64,000 nucleotides of DNA from Gossypium raimondii (GCF_025698545.1 NC_068569.1:24614001-24678000), one strand, 5' to 3'. Positions 24,721 through 37,203 are shown, counted from the stretch's first letter. Numbers and translations: made by a program. Notes: a model not told the origin generated them from the sequence alone.

Positions 24721-27290
24721 CTGTATCGGTATAGGATGATTTTGATCCGTGAAGTAGCCTCTCAAAAAAATGAAGCAATGCCCATTAGAAGTCTTCGATA
24801 ATGGTGATGTCCATGCCCCATTTTGCTCAAAATTTGAGTCGCCATTTTTCGAGTTTTCAACTCAGATCCACCTTTAGTCAAAGCGCCATTTGCGGGTTTT
24901 CGCCTTGACCTCTCCCTTTTTTTAAAAAAAATTTTTGACTTTGATTTTTTTTGATTTTTTTGATTTTTGATTTTTATTTTTTATTTAGTCTGAACTCATG
25001 AGATCAGGCAAGTCTTGGTCATGCTTTTCGACCAGAATCAATGTTATTCTAAAGTCTTCCATATAAGATCTTCCACTTTCATCTTGTATGTGAAAAACCT
25101 TCTTTGGTACCAAATTTCTTTCATAGAGCCATTTTGGGACGCAACTACGACAGAAACTTTGGATCTTTCTCTTTAATCAGGATAAAATCCAACAACATCT
25201 TGAAAGGATGGAAACTCAACTTCAAATGGGTAGAGCTATGCTGACTCAACAAGAGAGAGCATTGCCCAAGCAAAGAATTGCATCTTTCGCACTGTAAATT
25301 TCTAACATCGTGCTGTTGTGCAAGTTTTATTATAAGAATCGAGGCATACCATGATATGATCATACAAAGACATCTTTGAACTCTAGAGGTAACTCAACAA
25401 GGTCTTGCTTCGTCTCTATGAGCAGGTCAATTCTAGTCTTCACCAAGCTCACAATTTCTAATGATTCATTGAAAGGTAGGATCTGTTTATCCTCTTATTC
25501 TACCATCCTCAACAAGTTTGGAGATAAGCTACGATCTATGTCATCTTCAAAGTCGTGAGATCCCTCTAAACACATGTCTTGCTCAAAAGGAGATTCTAAG
25601 TCTGTAGCAGTGTCATTCATGTCGTTGATATCCAGGGACCTATTGTAGGTGCAAGAGAATATACAAAGAACATATGAAGTTATGTACGATATGATTATGA
25701 ATGAATGAAATAATATTTTGGAAGGAAATCTAAAAGAACAAAAGAGTCAACAATAATTATTCGTAATGAATGAAAGAATATTGGCTCAAAACGATTGTAA
25801 AGATATATTTCATTAAAATAACGGTGTTCAGACATGAGCCTATTTCACAAAAGAGTTCTTGTTGCCTCTAGGCTGAAAGCAACAAGTGTGTTTTGGATAT
25901 TACTCTGAGTAAGCTCTAAATGCTACAGGGGTTTCTTTAGAACACTCTCAAGTTTATAAGGGTGAATATCTAATAAGGTCCGTTTTCAGTTGTCTTCATG
26001 TATGACATTGATATGAACATTTTTGACCCCTTCACAAAACTCTATCTTGCTGGACCTTAGATTACTGCTCTTGTATTTGTAGTTGTAGTTGGTCTTGCTT
26101 CCCCCTTTGGAATGGTTCAAGTTTTTTAATCTTTGGTCCATGTTTTTCTTCGGGTACCACAAGAATGTTGATTTTCCAAATTAGCTGAAGTAATTTTACT
26201 CAATTAGGATCTTTTAATGGTCTTTAATGCACATGATGTTATGTAATGCAAATGCATGAAATGAATGCAAAAAAGAGACGTTGATTCTTGGTTCAATTCT
26301 ATTATATGAACTTTACTAGAAAACAAATCTCTTTACATAAAGCGAATATATATATACGGCTTTGCCCTTATATTCCAAGACAACGATCCTTTTCTTCATT
26401 CGTGCGTTAAGATGAATCTCACGAACTCTTCAAAAGGGACATCTCTTTTATCTCCTTTTTGCTTGATCCGGGCCACGACTCGTTGCTCGCTTATCCTCAT
26501 GATACTCGTTGGCTCCTCTTTAAGAAAGTTCAACGGTTCTTGAATAATCTTCATCATCTTGAATCTTCGGGCATCAGAGCAATAGTTGTGTTGTCCTCTA
26601 TCATCTTTCTCTTGTTGTGTTTTCTCGGAACATATTCGGGTAACCGTATTATTTTTCACTTTATCAAAAGACCCATTTCCTTATGACAAGCTCTCTATTT
26701 AACAATTGAACGTGAATCAACACCTCTTTTTATGATGAAAATGCAATGCAATCATCAAAAAAGGAAAATAGATTAGTATAAAGCAAAAGCAAGCAAGAAT
26801 AAATAAAACACCTAGTCGGGTGACTACTAGGGGTTTGAAGTGGTTCTACCTGGGGTGGGCTCCTAAGGTTCACTATATGAGGTTTGGCTCTAAAGTAAGG
26901 GTACCCGAACCAGCAGATTCCTCGATCCTCACCCATTATAGGCTCATATAGACCGAGTTCGGTTCAGGGGAATACATTTTCCTATGGCTACACGGAGATG
27001 AAAATCTCACAAAGACAAAGGTACGGATGTATCCCGAAAGCGATCCACTATCCTGCACGGAGGTGAAAACCTCACGAAGGAGTAACTTCTCACTCTCACT
27101 TAAAGGGTGTGACCAACGACATGCAATGCTATGCGAAAGATATAAAATTTAAAATAAATAAAGCACAATGATGACAATTGTAACTCAAAACAAATGAAAT
27201 GCAATGAAAGGATCATATATTTAAACCAAATTTTCAACTTTCGACAAAAAGACAAGAAATAATCAACTCGTGGCTTGACTCTCTTATTTT
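24721..27290 (-). other. Remaining internal region of the 11.8-kb element
   Basis: This is where gag and most of pol should be, but I recognise neither. A diverged second copy of the 23964-24050 module lies at 24838-24925. A minus-strand frame at 26396-26659 (87 aa, lysine- and glutamate-rich) matches no family I can name. The content looks rearranged and largely non-coding. Confidence 0.5.
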
Positions 27291-27292
27291 TG

Positions 27293-27312
27293 GTCCCCAA
27301 TGAGTCGCCAAG
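27293..27312 (-). promoter_or_regulatory. Primer-binding site of the 11.8-kb element
   Basis: On the minus strand TTGGCGACTCATTGGGGACC begins within 3 bases of the 5' LTR. TGGCGACTC...GGGGACC is a common form of tRNA-derived primer site in plant gypsy elements. I did not assign the tRNA. Confidence 0.65.
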
Positions 27313-27313
27313 T

Positions 27314-29928
27314 TGTTGACACCATTTTTTGGATGAAAAAGGGGGTCGACTTGGATTTTGAAAAATGAAACGCAGTCGCCACCAATCCTTTTTTATAAGG
27401 TGTGATTGGATCACCTTGAAAAGTGGTTGTTTTTAATAAACGGTTTGATTTTATTAAAACAACAAGTTTGGTCCACGAAATTCAGAAAAATAGGTTCGAG
27501 AGTCGGTTACGCACGAGGAAAGATTAGCACCCTCGATATGCCCAAAATTGGTACCTAGTTGATTACTTAATGTCTTAATGTCGAAAATTGAAAACTTTGG
27601 AGAATTTTAAAAATACGATCATTGTATTAAAACGTTGAAAATTTTCAGGAAAAGGGCATGTTTCACGTTATTTGAGAAAGAGAATCATATCCATGAAGTT
27701 AGAACACAATGTCTCGAATTCCCGATCTGCGAATGAAAATGCTTGTTCAAAAGACATTTAACTATCTTGGATTAGAAAAGGGATCACGACCGATAAGTTA
27801 GGATACGATCCTTTTTAATTCCGATATCGTTTAAAACTTGAGTTTGAAAAATTCGTGTAATAAAGTTTAAAAGAATATTCAATTGTTTAAATCAAATGAA
27901 GAAATTGCAACCCAATACGTTAGGGCACAATTTATCAAAATATTAAACATTGAATATTACATTTATTTGAAAAATCCTCGTCGAGAAAACAACATGTCAC
28001 ATCCAATGCGTTAGGACACAATATATTGAATTCTCGATAACGAGCTTTTATCATTTTTTAAAAGAGTAATCTCGATTATTTTGATTCAACAAAGAAAATC
28101 GGAACCCAATACGTTAGGGCTCGATTCTCTCAAAGATCTCAAATATCGAGTATTACTTATATTTTTTAAATTTTCCATTTTGGATAAATTGAATAAAAAT
28201 ATATGTAAAATAATAATTATGATAATGCAAATAAAATAATACAAGCAAAATAATAAAATAAATAAATAAAATGGCAAATTAATGACATGTAAAATAAAAA
28301 TACGTGAACGAATTAGATTAAAATAATGATAAAGACGTGAATAAATAATCAAAATGAACATGAACAAAATTATAAAAATAATAAAGTATAAATATGTATG
28401 CATACGCATGCGAGGATATAAAATTTAAAAAGCAAAACAACAAAGATATACGTAAATGTACCAAATAAACATTAAGTAAAACAAAGATACAACAATGAAA
28501 GAAATAAATAAATTATAGGAGTATGTGTGTTTATATATACATTATAAAATTATAAAATAATACAAAAATATATGTATATATAAATTATAAAATATATAAA
28601 TAAAGAAGAAAAATATATAAGCGTATATATGTATGTAAATGTTAAATATGTATATATATGGATATATATAAATAAATAAATAAATATATATATATATATA
28701 GAAGCAGTTATATAACAATAATAATAATAAAATTTATAAGTTTTAATAATAAAAATAACCAAAATGCAAAAATAGGGCCAAATTGAAACTAAGCAAAATC
28801 CTGGGGCTGAATTCAAAAGGAAAACATAAGGAGGGACCCAATTAAAATGCGCTTAAAAGAATGGGGACTAAACTGGAAATTTTCTCTTCCCCAAAACGAC
28901 ACTGTTTCAGTGAGGACTAAACCAAAATCGAGAAGAGATTACTGGGCCAAATTAAAAAAACAGAAATACTTAATTAAAAACATTAACATAAGCGGAAGGG
29001 CTAAAAGTGCAATTAGCCCTTCCGTCAAAACAGGCGGATCCCCAGCGGTCGGGTTGGGTCAATACGCGGGTCTCCCCCTAAAACGATGCCATTTTATGTT
29101 TAGTATAAATATTTAAAAAAAACCAAAAAACAATCAGTTTCTTCATTTTACAAAAAAAAACAGAGAGAGGGAGAGAGATGCTCTCTCAGGCCACAAATCC
29201 GGCCTGGGACTCCGGCGAGCCTTCGCCGTAGCGTCACCGTGGGCGGCGGTCAGAGGCACAAAATCAAGCCTTTCCGGTCCCTTATTGAAGCCGGTGGCCT
29301 CTAGAACACGGATTCAAGGCTGAATCTCGTGAAAGGTGAGCCCAAACTCGAGAAAGAAAGGGGGAATCGCTCGCCTCCCCTCCTTCCAGCGTGATGCAGG
29401 TACGTATTTTTCCCTTTTTTTGTTTTTTTCTTTTATTTATCGTATTTGAAAGGAAAATAAACAAGAAACAAACCGAAAAGAAAATGAAAAATCGAAAGAT
29501 AAAAATCACCTTTTCAAACTGTTTTTTGGTTTTTTTTATTTCACTTGATAATGTGTTTTTTTTTTACAAAAATCAGTAGAAGACCCTACAAAGATGATAT
29601 TCGGCCTCTTTATAGCCGATTTTGCTTCTATTTTTCTCTGCTATTGCTGCTTGCGTGTTTGCTTCTTTGTTGCAGGGGCTGATGGGACGGTGGTGGGTGG
29701 AGCAGGTGGCGCGTCGTCGAAGTGTGGTCGCCAGGCAGTCTTGGCGCTAGGGTTTCATCTCAAACCCTAGTCCAACTTGACTTGCCTATTGGGCTGGGGT
29801 GATATTGGGCCAATTGTATTGGGCAATTTGGGTTAATTTTGGGTTTAATTAATTTGGGTTTTGGGTCTCTGCTTGTTGGGCTGTAAATGGGTTTTATGTT
29901 TGGGTAGTGGGCAAAATTGGGTTGTACA
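27314..29928 (-). repeat. 5' LTR of the 11.8-kb element
   Basis: 2615 bp, paired with 18112-20685. It differs by scattered substitutions and indels, including the GC-rich block at 29045-29078 absent from the other copy. An AT microsatellite lies near 28685-28700. Confidence 0.88.
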
Positions 29929-30181
29929 ATTCTTGTTAGTAATCAAGTAAAAATAATTTATAAACCAAATGTTCAAATATAGGTTTAGACAAAAATAACA
30001 AAATTTTAAAGAAGGGATTTGAACACAAGACCTCACACACACAAACACTACACTTAACTACTAAACCAAATCAATTAACTTGTTATAATTTTCATAATCT
30101 TAACTCAAAAGTTGGACGTAACCACTCATGGTTTCACTAACTCAGTTTTTTCTAAACCGATTTTTGGGATGTGACAGAGAG

Positions 30182-30872
30182 AGCTATTATATTAAATAGA
30201 TTGGAAAAATCTAATACTTGTATGTTATTTTAATAAATGCTTGGTGTGCATTTGTTTTAAGTGATTTGCAGTAGAATTTGATTTCCTAGTTAGTAGCATT
30301 ATCTAATTAATTAATTGCCTTTGAAATTCTAAAAATTCATAAATTCCCCAATAATTATTTTGATTTGAATAAATAATCCAAATTGACAATGAAAACTTAA
30401 ACGAAAATTTAATCCATCTTTACAATGACAAAATAAAGTCGAATTTATATAAGCTCAAAATGACATAAAATATTTGAGAGAACGAGGAAGAAAAATTGGC
30501 GTTGATCGAGAAAAATGAGAAAGAAAAGTGTGGATTTTGGGAAGGGAGGTGTAAAAATATATTAATTTTTAAACATATTTTTATATATTTTTTAAGTATT
30601 CTATTATATATATTCGTTATAAATTTTAATAATTGTGTTGTAAAAGTTTTCAATGATTTTCTTTTTCTTGTTTGGAAGGACACTACAAAATATTTTACTT
30701 ACTAAATCTTTTAAAATTTAGGTTTCTTTGCCATTCGAAATAGATTTCTTAAATTTTCTCACTTAAAACTTTTTATATATAAAATAATAATTCTCAATGT
30801 TTTTATAACTTAATTTTCGAATTTATTCTCAATGATGTTTTGGTTAGTAGAGAGTGAGATGTTTTGGCAACC
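30182..30872. other. Intergenic, no gene seen
   Basis: AT-rich DNA between the solo LTR and the SINE. Short frames on both strands at 30420-30705 overlap each other and match nothing known. Confidence 0.45.
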
Positions 30873-30886
30873 TTAAGATGATGTTT

Positions 30887-31015
30887 TTTTTTTTTTTTTG
30901 TGAATTGCAAAAGGGGGTAAAGCCCTAACAGTAACGTGATTAGCACAACTCAAACTCAGGTTACACTTGAGGCAGTGAACATCCTTACCATCAGGCTAAC
31001 ACACAAGGTTTAACT
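30887..31015 (-). mobile_element. tRNA-derived SINE, 129 bp, with target duplication
   Basis: The minus strand starts near TTGTGTGTTAGCCTGATGG, an A-box-like segment (TAGCCTGATGGTAAGGA), followed about 30 bp on by a B-box-like GAGTTTGAGTTG, and ends in a run of 13 A. It is flanked by TTAAGATGATGTTT (30873-30886) and TTAAGATCATGTTT (31016-31029), 13 of 14 identical. Pol III boxes, poly-A end and a 14-bp duplication together are the signature of a SINE mobilised by LINE machinery. Confidence 0.78.
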
Positions 31016-31159
31016 TTAAGATCATGTTTAATTTTTAGTATGTGTGGATTTGATATTTGTAATTAAATCTACCTTGTGTTAATCTTTTAAATGGTTAATT
31101 CTATCTTAAATATTTCGTTTTTTTGAATTTTTAAGAATATAAAATTAAAAACTAAAAAA

Positions 31160-33236
31160 AAAGCTTACCTGTGTGGCTCACACGGCCAGGAGACACGCCC
31201 ATGTTTTAGGCCGTGTGGGCATTCGATGTGAGGCACACGGTCGTGTCCTTACTCGCGTAACTCTTTGACTTGGGTCACACGACCAACCACACGCCCGTGT
31301 GTTAGGCCATGTGAAGGGTGCAGGGGTCACACGGCCAAGTCACACGCCCTTGTGCTAGGCTGTGTGCAAATACCTGGGCATTCTGTTTTGAAATTTCAAG
31401 GTGCAAGGGACACATGGCCAGATTACATGCTCATGTGACACACGGCTAAGACACACACCCGTGTCTCTGCCCATGTGGACGAAAATAGACCATTTTAAGG
31501 CCACTTTTCTCACCCTTTTTGACATCAACCTACATACAACATTTAAATACACTAATATATCCCAACCAAGCAATCAAAACCAACCAATACATGTTCTAAA
31601 CATAATATAACATTACATATACATCAATTACTTATACTTACCCATTTAACTCATTTCATTGATTTATCAGATTCTACTACTAATTACGCACATACAAACA
31701 TTTAAGATTCACAACCACAATTCAAACGATTTCATTGCCAAACCAACCATATACATGTCATATAAACCAAAATTTATATTTCAAAAACTACCGGATTAAA
31801 TTGGACAGTGTGGCTTGATATGTTGATTCGATCTTCCGATCACACGTTAATCTACAAGAACATAAACAACACGAGTAAGTTTAATGAAGCTTAGTAAGTT
31901 CAATAGATTAAACATTGATCTTACTGAACTCAATATATTCAACTAAATTGTAAATAAATCATACATTCTCCCTCTCAAATACAACATAAGTCAATGAACA
32001 CATTTCCTTTAGATCAATATCATTAATAATCAATATATCTTTCAATTCATTCACATAGGTCTTTTACCAATTCTTATTGAATCGAGGAACGACTTATGGA
32101 TATGAGTACTCGTTTTCTTTATGCCATAGTCCAACTATGGTCTTACACATGCATTGCCATGGCCCAGCCATGGTCTTACATTCGTAGTGCCATAACCCAG
32201 TTATGGTCTTATCATCAGAATGCCATAGCCCAGCTATGGTCTTACTTATAAATACTGCCATGGTCCAACCATGGTCTTACGTTCAAAGTGCCATAACCCA
32301 GATATGGTATTTTCATTAAAATGCCATAGCCCAACTATGGTTTTACATATAAACATTGCCATGGTCCAACCATGGTCTTATCCGTCAATTCATCCTTTAC
32401 TATAAAATGATTGTACACTATCCTGCGTTTTACTTGTTTTAAGCATTCATTTCAATTTCATAATTTAACAATAAATTTTAGTTTCAATAATAAGAATATG
32501 AATAAATAAATTATATCATTCATAAATTAATAAATAATCATGAAAGTTTAACCATACGAACTTACCTGGGTTAAATTGTGGAATTTGTAGTGGTTCAAAG
32601 ATTATTCGGCTATTTTTCCTTTTTCGTGTTGGTCTAAGGGCTCTTGATATGTAGCAAAATATGAAAACCAGCTTCTTAAGGGTTCTTCAATGGTGTTTTT
32701 GGATGAGAATTATGAAGAAATTTTCTAGAATTCTCTTATTATTTCAATTTGTAAGCTAAATTTTTTATTTTTCTAATTTTGCCCTTATTTCACCTGATTT
32801 TTTGATTTTTCTCTGCCTATGCCGCCCAAGCCATCATCTTTGGGCTAATTTGCCTTTTATGTCCTCCCTCATTTAACACTTGAGCTATTTAATCATTTTA
32901 GCAAGTTTTGCACATTTTTCAATTTAGTCTTTTTTAATTAATTAACTATCAAAATGTTAAAATTTTCTAACGAAATATTAATACTAACTTAATGACACTC
33001 TGTAAATATTTATAAAAATATTTACGGCTCGGTTTATAAAATTGAGGTCTCGATACCTCATTTTTAAACCATTCTACCTAATAAATTATTCTAAAATACA
33101 AATCACCAATTCAAAAATCTTTCTAAAATCACACTTGACTCGTAAATAATAAATAACAAAATTTTCAAACTCACTCGTCGGATTTAGTGGTCTCGAACCA
33201 CTATTTCTGACACCACTGAAAATTGGGCTGTTACAT
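31160..33236 (-). mobile_element. Ty3/gypsy-type LTR, minus strand, truncated at its 3' end
   Basis: On the minus strand it starts TGTAACAGCCCAATTTTCAG at 33236 and parallels the start of the LTR at 40133 (TGTAATAGCCCGATTTTTTA; both go on to AAATCCGACGAGT). It carries a hairpin array (32090-32385) and a CACACGG/CCGTGTG block (31170-31480), but the usual LTR end is missing. The left boundary is approximate. It sits in the Copia gag relic. Confidence 0.7.
32090..32385. repeat. Array of short palindromes inside the LTR
   Basis: Seven units of about 25-45 bp, each a near-palindrome such as CCATAGCCCAGCTATGG or CCATGGTCCAACCATGG followed by TCTTAC. Alternate units switch between CCATAG, CCATGG and CCATAA arms with the opposite arm changing to match, which suggests the hairpin is kept. 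Confidence 0.8.
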
Positions 33237-33800
33237 CTACCACCTGTTTTGCTTGCATTATTTTCCTGAAACTAAACAACATTGGCCTATAAAGGAATGC
33301 TCGCCACAAACTCCACCTGTCGTGTCTCACAATCTAACAACATCTCAATAAGCACATCCAGAGAAACATTCATATCTGAAGCCACCATGCGAACTTACTC
33401 ATACTCCACTGGTAATCTTGCCAAAATAAAGTTGACTTATTCGGGATCAGGTACCAATCTAACAACTGCAGTGAGAACATCACATATGTTCCTTATCTTA
33501 GTCAAATATTCTTTAATGGACAACTGTCCCTTTTTTTCTGAGAATAAAGACTATGTCTCAGACTAGAAATCTTCATGCTTGACTTAGCAACAAACCGTCT
33601 TTCAACTGCGAGCCAGACATCTAGACTCGTGCGAGCATTAGTAAGATAAACAAGGATCTCATCACACACAGTAGACAAAAGCCGAGATGCTAAGAGTTTG
33701 TCTTGTTGATTATGTTTCAAGAACACAGTATTTTCCACCAATTGACCATTGTTGTCATCAAGAAACTAAGATGGAACACTGATAGTGCCTAAAACAAAAT
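33237..33800 (-). pseudogene. Ty1/Copia gag (UBN2-type) relic
   Basis: On the minus strand, translation across 33741-33240 gives pieces in the usual order of plant Copia gag: QQDKLLASRLLSTVCDEI, then LDVWLAVERRFVAKS, then KGQLSIKEYLTKIRNICDVL, then VSLDVLIEMLLDCETRQVEF. In-frame stops and a frame change break it. It is cut at 33237 by the neighbouring LTR. The family protein would form virus-like particles; this copy cannot. Confidence 0.75.
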
Positions 33801-34089
33801 CTTGCAAATTACAGCCTTTAAGAATCAAAATAATTTGATGTTTTTACAAAAGAAATTTTGTTTCATTGAGCTTAATAGTATTATGCTTAGGAAATTGAGG
33901 AACACGTTTACTCACTATGCAAGAATTGCACCCAGGATCCAAATGACAAAAAGATACCTGTGTAGCACCATTATCATCATTAGCAGATTGTTATTGACTA
34001 CCGCCATCTCCTGAGATTATTTTTAGAGCCATGACTCACCAACGAAACTTCAACGACTTTCCGCACACTACCATCAACAAGAAACCGTA

Positions 34090-34102
34090 GCTCTTGATAC
34101 CA
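34090..34102 (-). promoter_or_regulatory. Copia primer-binding site
   Basis: On the minus strand TGGTATCAAGAGC directly follows the LTR end. It is a one-base-longer variant of the initiator-methionine tRNA primer site TGGTATCAGAGC used by most plant Copia elements. Confidence 0.75.
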
Positions 34103-36921
34103 TGTTGAAACATTAATAGATAGAGAAAGAACACATGAACCTTGTACAGCCCAAATTTACCCGGGTCTCACCAAATAACAAGCCGAAAAATTTAAAACCT
34201 ACCCAAGCCCAATTACAAAACCCATTACCCAAAACACAAATCAGAAAAAAAGAAACCCTAACCCTAGGTGCACCGCACCTAGGGCCTTCTGACATTGCCG
34301 CTGCAACTGCCACCACCGACTCACCCCACTTGCGCCGCGCACGTCCCATCGTCCTCACCTGCTCCATCTTCAAACACGCAAGCAAAGAAGGACAAAACAA
34401 CAGTAGAAACAATAGAAAAATCGTAAAATGGCTATTTAAAAGCCATTCAAACAGATCTAAGGGGGGATGCTCTTCTTTTTCTTTTTGTAACATTTTCAAG
34501 GAAATAAAAGTAAAAAATCAAAGGTGACCCTTTTTTTTTTTTTGCATCTCTTATCATTTCGTATCTGTTCATTATATTTTTATACATATATATATTTTAT
34601 AAAAATATAGTTTATACTTGCGAAAAATACAAAAAATAATATTTTTTTACCTTCTTGATTTTTCCGGCCACCGCGTGCGGTGACCGGCGTGGCGCCAGTG
34701 CGGTGGGCTGACGATCGGCGCGACAGGGGTCTTAGAACCCCATAGGCCGGATGTTGGAGAGAAATAAAATGGATTTTTTGTTTTTTTTAGAAAAACTGTG
34801 GCTGAAATGATTTTTGAAGAAAAAAAGGGTTTAAATACCCTGAACAAAATGGCGCTGCTTAAGGCTCCTCTGACCGTCGGCCCGACCCGACCCGGAGGAT
34901 CCGCGTGTTTTTAAATTTTGGGCTATTTGCGCGCGCAGTCCCTCCTATTTTGCGGCGTGTTGCAATTTGGCCCTTTTTCATTATTTTCTTTTATTTTTAA
35001 TTTACCCCCATAATTTTATTTTTGCTTCAATTTGGTCCATTTCGACGCTGCGTTTTAAGGCCTGGATAAGTTTACTGTTTTGGTCCCTCCCTTTTTGCGC
35101 GTGTCGCAATTTGATCCTTGTCGTCTTTTTATTTTCGAATCAGCCCTGTATTTTTTTATTTTATTTCGATTTAGTTAATATTTTTAGCATTTTTATTATT
35201 TAACCTTATTATTGTTATTATTATTACTATTATTAATTATTATTAGTTTTGTTTTCCTTTTTCTTTATTTGTTACTATTATATTAATATATTAATTAGTT
35301 TAATATTATTTTCAGCTTTATTTTTATTCTATATATATACATATATGCATTATGCATGTCCATATTTTATAATAACTTATTTTTACATACACACAAACGC
35401 ATTCTTTTATATTTTATAATTTATATATATGTCTATATATATCTATATACCTTTTATTATTTTCCTATATACATATAGGTACATACATGTATCTTTTATA
35501 TTTATAATTTCCAAAATATGTATATATACACATATATTTTAAAATGCATACATGCTCGTACATACACACTTTTTATAATGTACATACTTATATTTTATAT
35601 ATCTTTGTATTTTATAACCTATATATATATATGTAAATACTTATATTTTTATATATTATAATTCATGTGTATATCTTTTATTTATTTTCTTCATTTATTT
35701 ATTTATTTACATGTCCGTTATTATTATTTGTTATGCTTTATATTTGTTTATTATTGTACATACGTGATTGATTTTATTTATATATATATATGTGACTTCT
35801 TATTTACTTATATTTTGTTTGCCTCGTGATTATTTTGCTTACACCATCATCATTCCATTACGCCCATTTTTATTTAGATTTCAAAAAAGAAATTTTAAAA
35901 AATAAATAAGTAATAATCGATATTTGGGATCTTCAAAAGAATCGAGCCCTAACGTATTGGGTTCCGATTTTCTTCGTTGAATCCAAATAATCGAGATTAC
36001 TCTTTTAAAAAAAGCTCACAATCGGGAATTCGATACGTTGTGTCCTAACGCATTGGATATGACATGTCGTTTTCTCGAGATGAGGATTTTTCTAAAAAAT
36101 AATAAGGCAATATTTAGCGTTTGGAAATTCGAGGAAACGTGCCCTAATGTGCTGGGTTTCGATTTTTCTCGTTCAACCAAATAGCTAAATATCCTTTCAA
36201 AAATTTCAAAATAAGGCAATGTTTCGCGTTTGGTAATTCGAGGAACGTGCCCTAATGTGCTGGGTTTCAATTTCTCGTTTAACCAAATAGCCAAATATCC
36301 TCTTGAATTTTAATCCATGTTATTCGAATTTTTTAAGGATCGTATTTTAAATTTCTTTAAAGTTTTCAATTTTCGGCATTAAGACATTAACTAATCAACT
36401 TGGTACCAATTTTTTGGGCGTTACGAGGGTGCTAATCCTTCCTTGTACGTAACTAACTCCCGAACCCATTTTTCTGAATTTCGTGGACCAAAACCGTTTT
36501 TTAATAAAATCAAATCGTTTATTAAAAACAACCACTTTTCGAGGTGATCCAATCACACCTCATTAAAAAGGATTGGTGGCGACTCCCGTTTTCATTTTTC
36601 AAAATCCAAATCGACTCCGTTTTCATCAAAAAATGGTGTCAACAAACCTCAAAGAATCAAAGAAGAGAGAATATCAAAGAGAAGAAAGAAAGAATGATTT
36701 CTTCACTAAGTTCAACATGAAGAACCTACAACCATAGTATTTATACTAAGTTTTAACAAAGAAGATGAATAACAACCTGAACCAACTAACTCAATAACTT
36801 ATTAACAACCTAATTGTTGCAGCAGTTCCTTAACATTCATCGAACCTCCTGGCTGCTGCTATTGAAGCTTGCGAACAGCTCAACTGTGAACACCTAGACT
36901 GCTGCAAATCAATCCTTAACA
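34103..36921 (-). mobile_element. Copia LTR (about 312 bp) split by a solo LTR
   Basis: The LTR parts are 34103-34142 and about 36650-36921; the DNA between is the solo LTR at 34143-36644 plus its AACCT duplication. The plus-strand edges are TGTTGAAACATTAATAG and CAATCCTTAACA. On the minus strand a TATAAATA box is visible near 36735-36750. The outer edge near 36921-36923 is approximate, and the matching LTR at the other end of the element is not in place. Confidence 0.65.
34143..36644 (+). mobile_element. Solo LTR, same group as the 11.8-kb element, 2502 bp
   Basis: It starts TGTACAGCCCAAATTTACCC and ends AAATGGTGTCAACA, and is flanked by a perfect AACCT (34138-34142 and 36645-36649). It is a relative of the 27314-29928 LTR in the opposite orientation: 35940-36640 corresponds to 27320-28130 read in reverse, including CCCTAACGTATTGGGTTCCG. 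Bases 35200-35860 are a TA/TTA-rich microsatellite zone. Frames in 34113-34527 are LTR sequence, not genes. Confidence 0.88.
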
Positions 36922-37203
36922 CATTAAAATATTTAAAAGTTTCACTTAACCATAAATTAAAATTAAGTAATAAAATTCAATAAAATTTAATGTTTAGGAA
37001 AACCGAATCCTATAAAACTAAAATGAAAAAGTTACTTTATACCAAAAAATATGGAAATGTTTTGTTTATTGAATAAAAAAACAAATATTAAACAAAATAA
37101 AATATAATTATGAATTTGGGTATCCGATAGAAAATAATTCACCTTATCATCCTTTAAAACTTTAAAATAAACAAAATAAAACAAAAGAGACTGTCTATTA
37201 TTT
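36922..37203. other. Intergenic, no gene seen
   Basis: AT-rich DNA. Its right part parallels 15780-15940, next to the related inverted-repeat element. Confidence 0.4.

Larger units (their letters stand above)
18112..29928 (-). mobile_element. Ty3/gypsy LTR retrotransposon, 11.8 kb, minus strand
   Basis: Two related LTRs lie at 18112-20685 and 27314-29928, each TGTTGACACC...TGTACA on the plus strand. A perfect ATTCT target duplication flanks the whole (18107-18111 and 29929-29933). Orientation is minus: a primer-binding site borders the right LTR, a polypurine tract borders the left LTR, and the pol relic reads on the minus strand. Only the integrase/pol C-terminus survives, so it is non-autonomous. 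The pol end resembles plant Ty3/gypsy elements of the Tat/Ogre group, known for long 3' regions with tandem repeats. The LTRs differ by many substitutions and indels, including a block of about 33 bp at 29045-29078 missing from the left copy. Confidence 0.9.
17442..30176 (+). mobile_element. Solo LTR (about 0.9 kb) split by a later insertion
   Basis: It starts TGTAATATCCCAAACCCGAC and ends GGGATGTGACA, and is flanked by GAGAG on both sides (17437-17441 and 30177-30181). The LTR parts are 17442-18111 and 29934-30176; the DNA between is the 11.8-kb element at 18112-29928 plus its ATTCT duplication. It is related to the intact LTR at 49439-52205, which has the same opening (CCCAAACCCGGCCTAGACGT) and the uninterrupted site CCATTCTGTTA at about 52006. 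It contains two antisense tRNA-like stretches. Confidence 0.82.

Noticed and set aside
34113..34527. Opposing frames of 128 and 130 aa near the start of a solo LTR
   Set aside because: They lie within an LTR with confirmed target duplications, overlap each other on opposite strands and resemble no protein.
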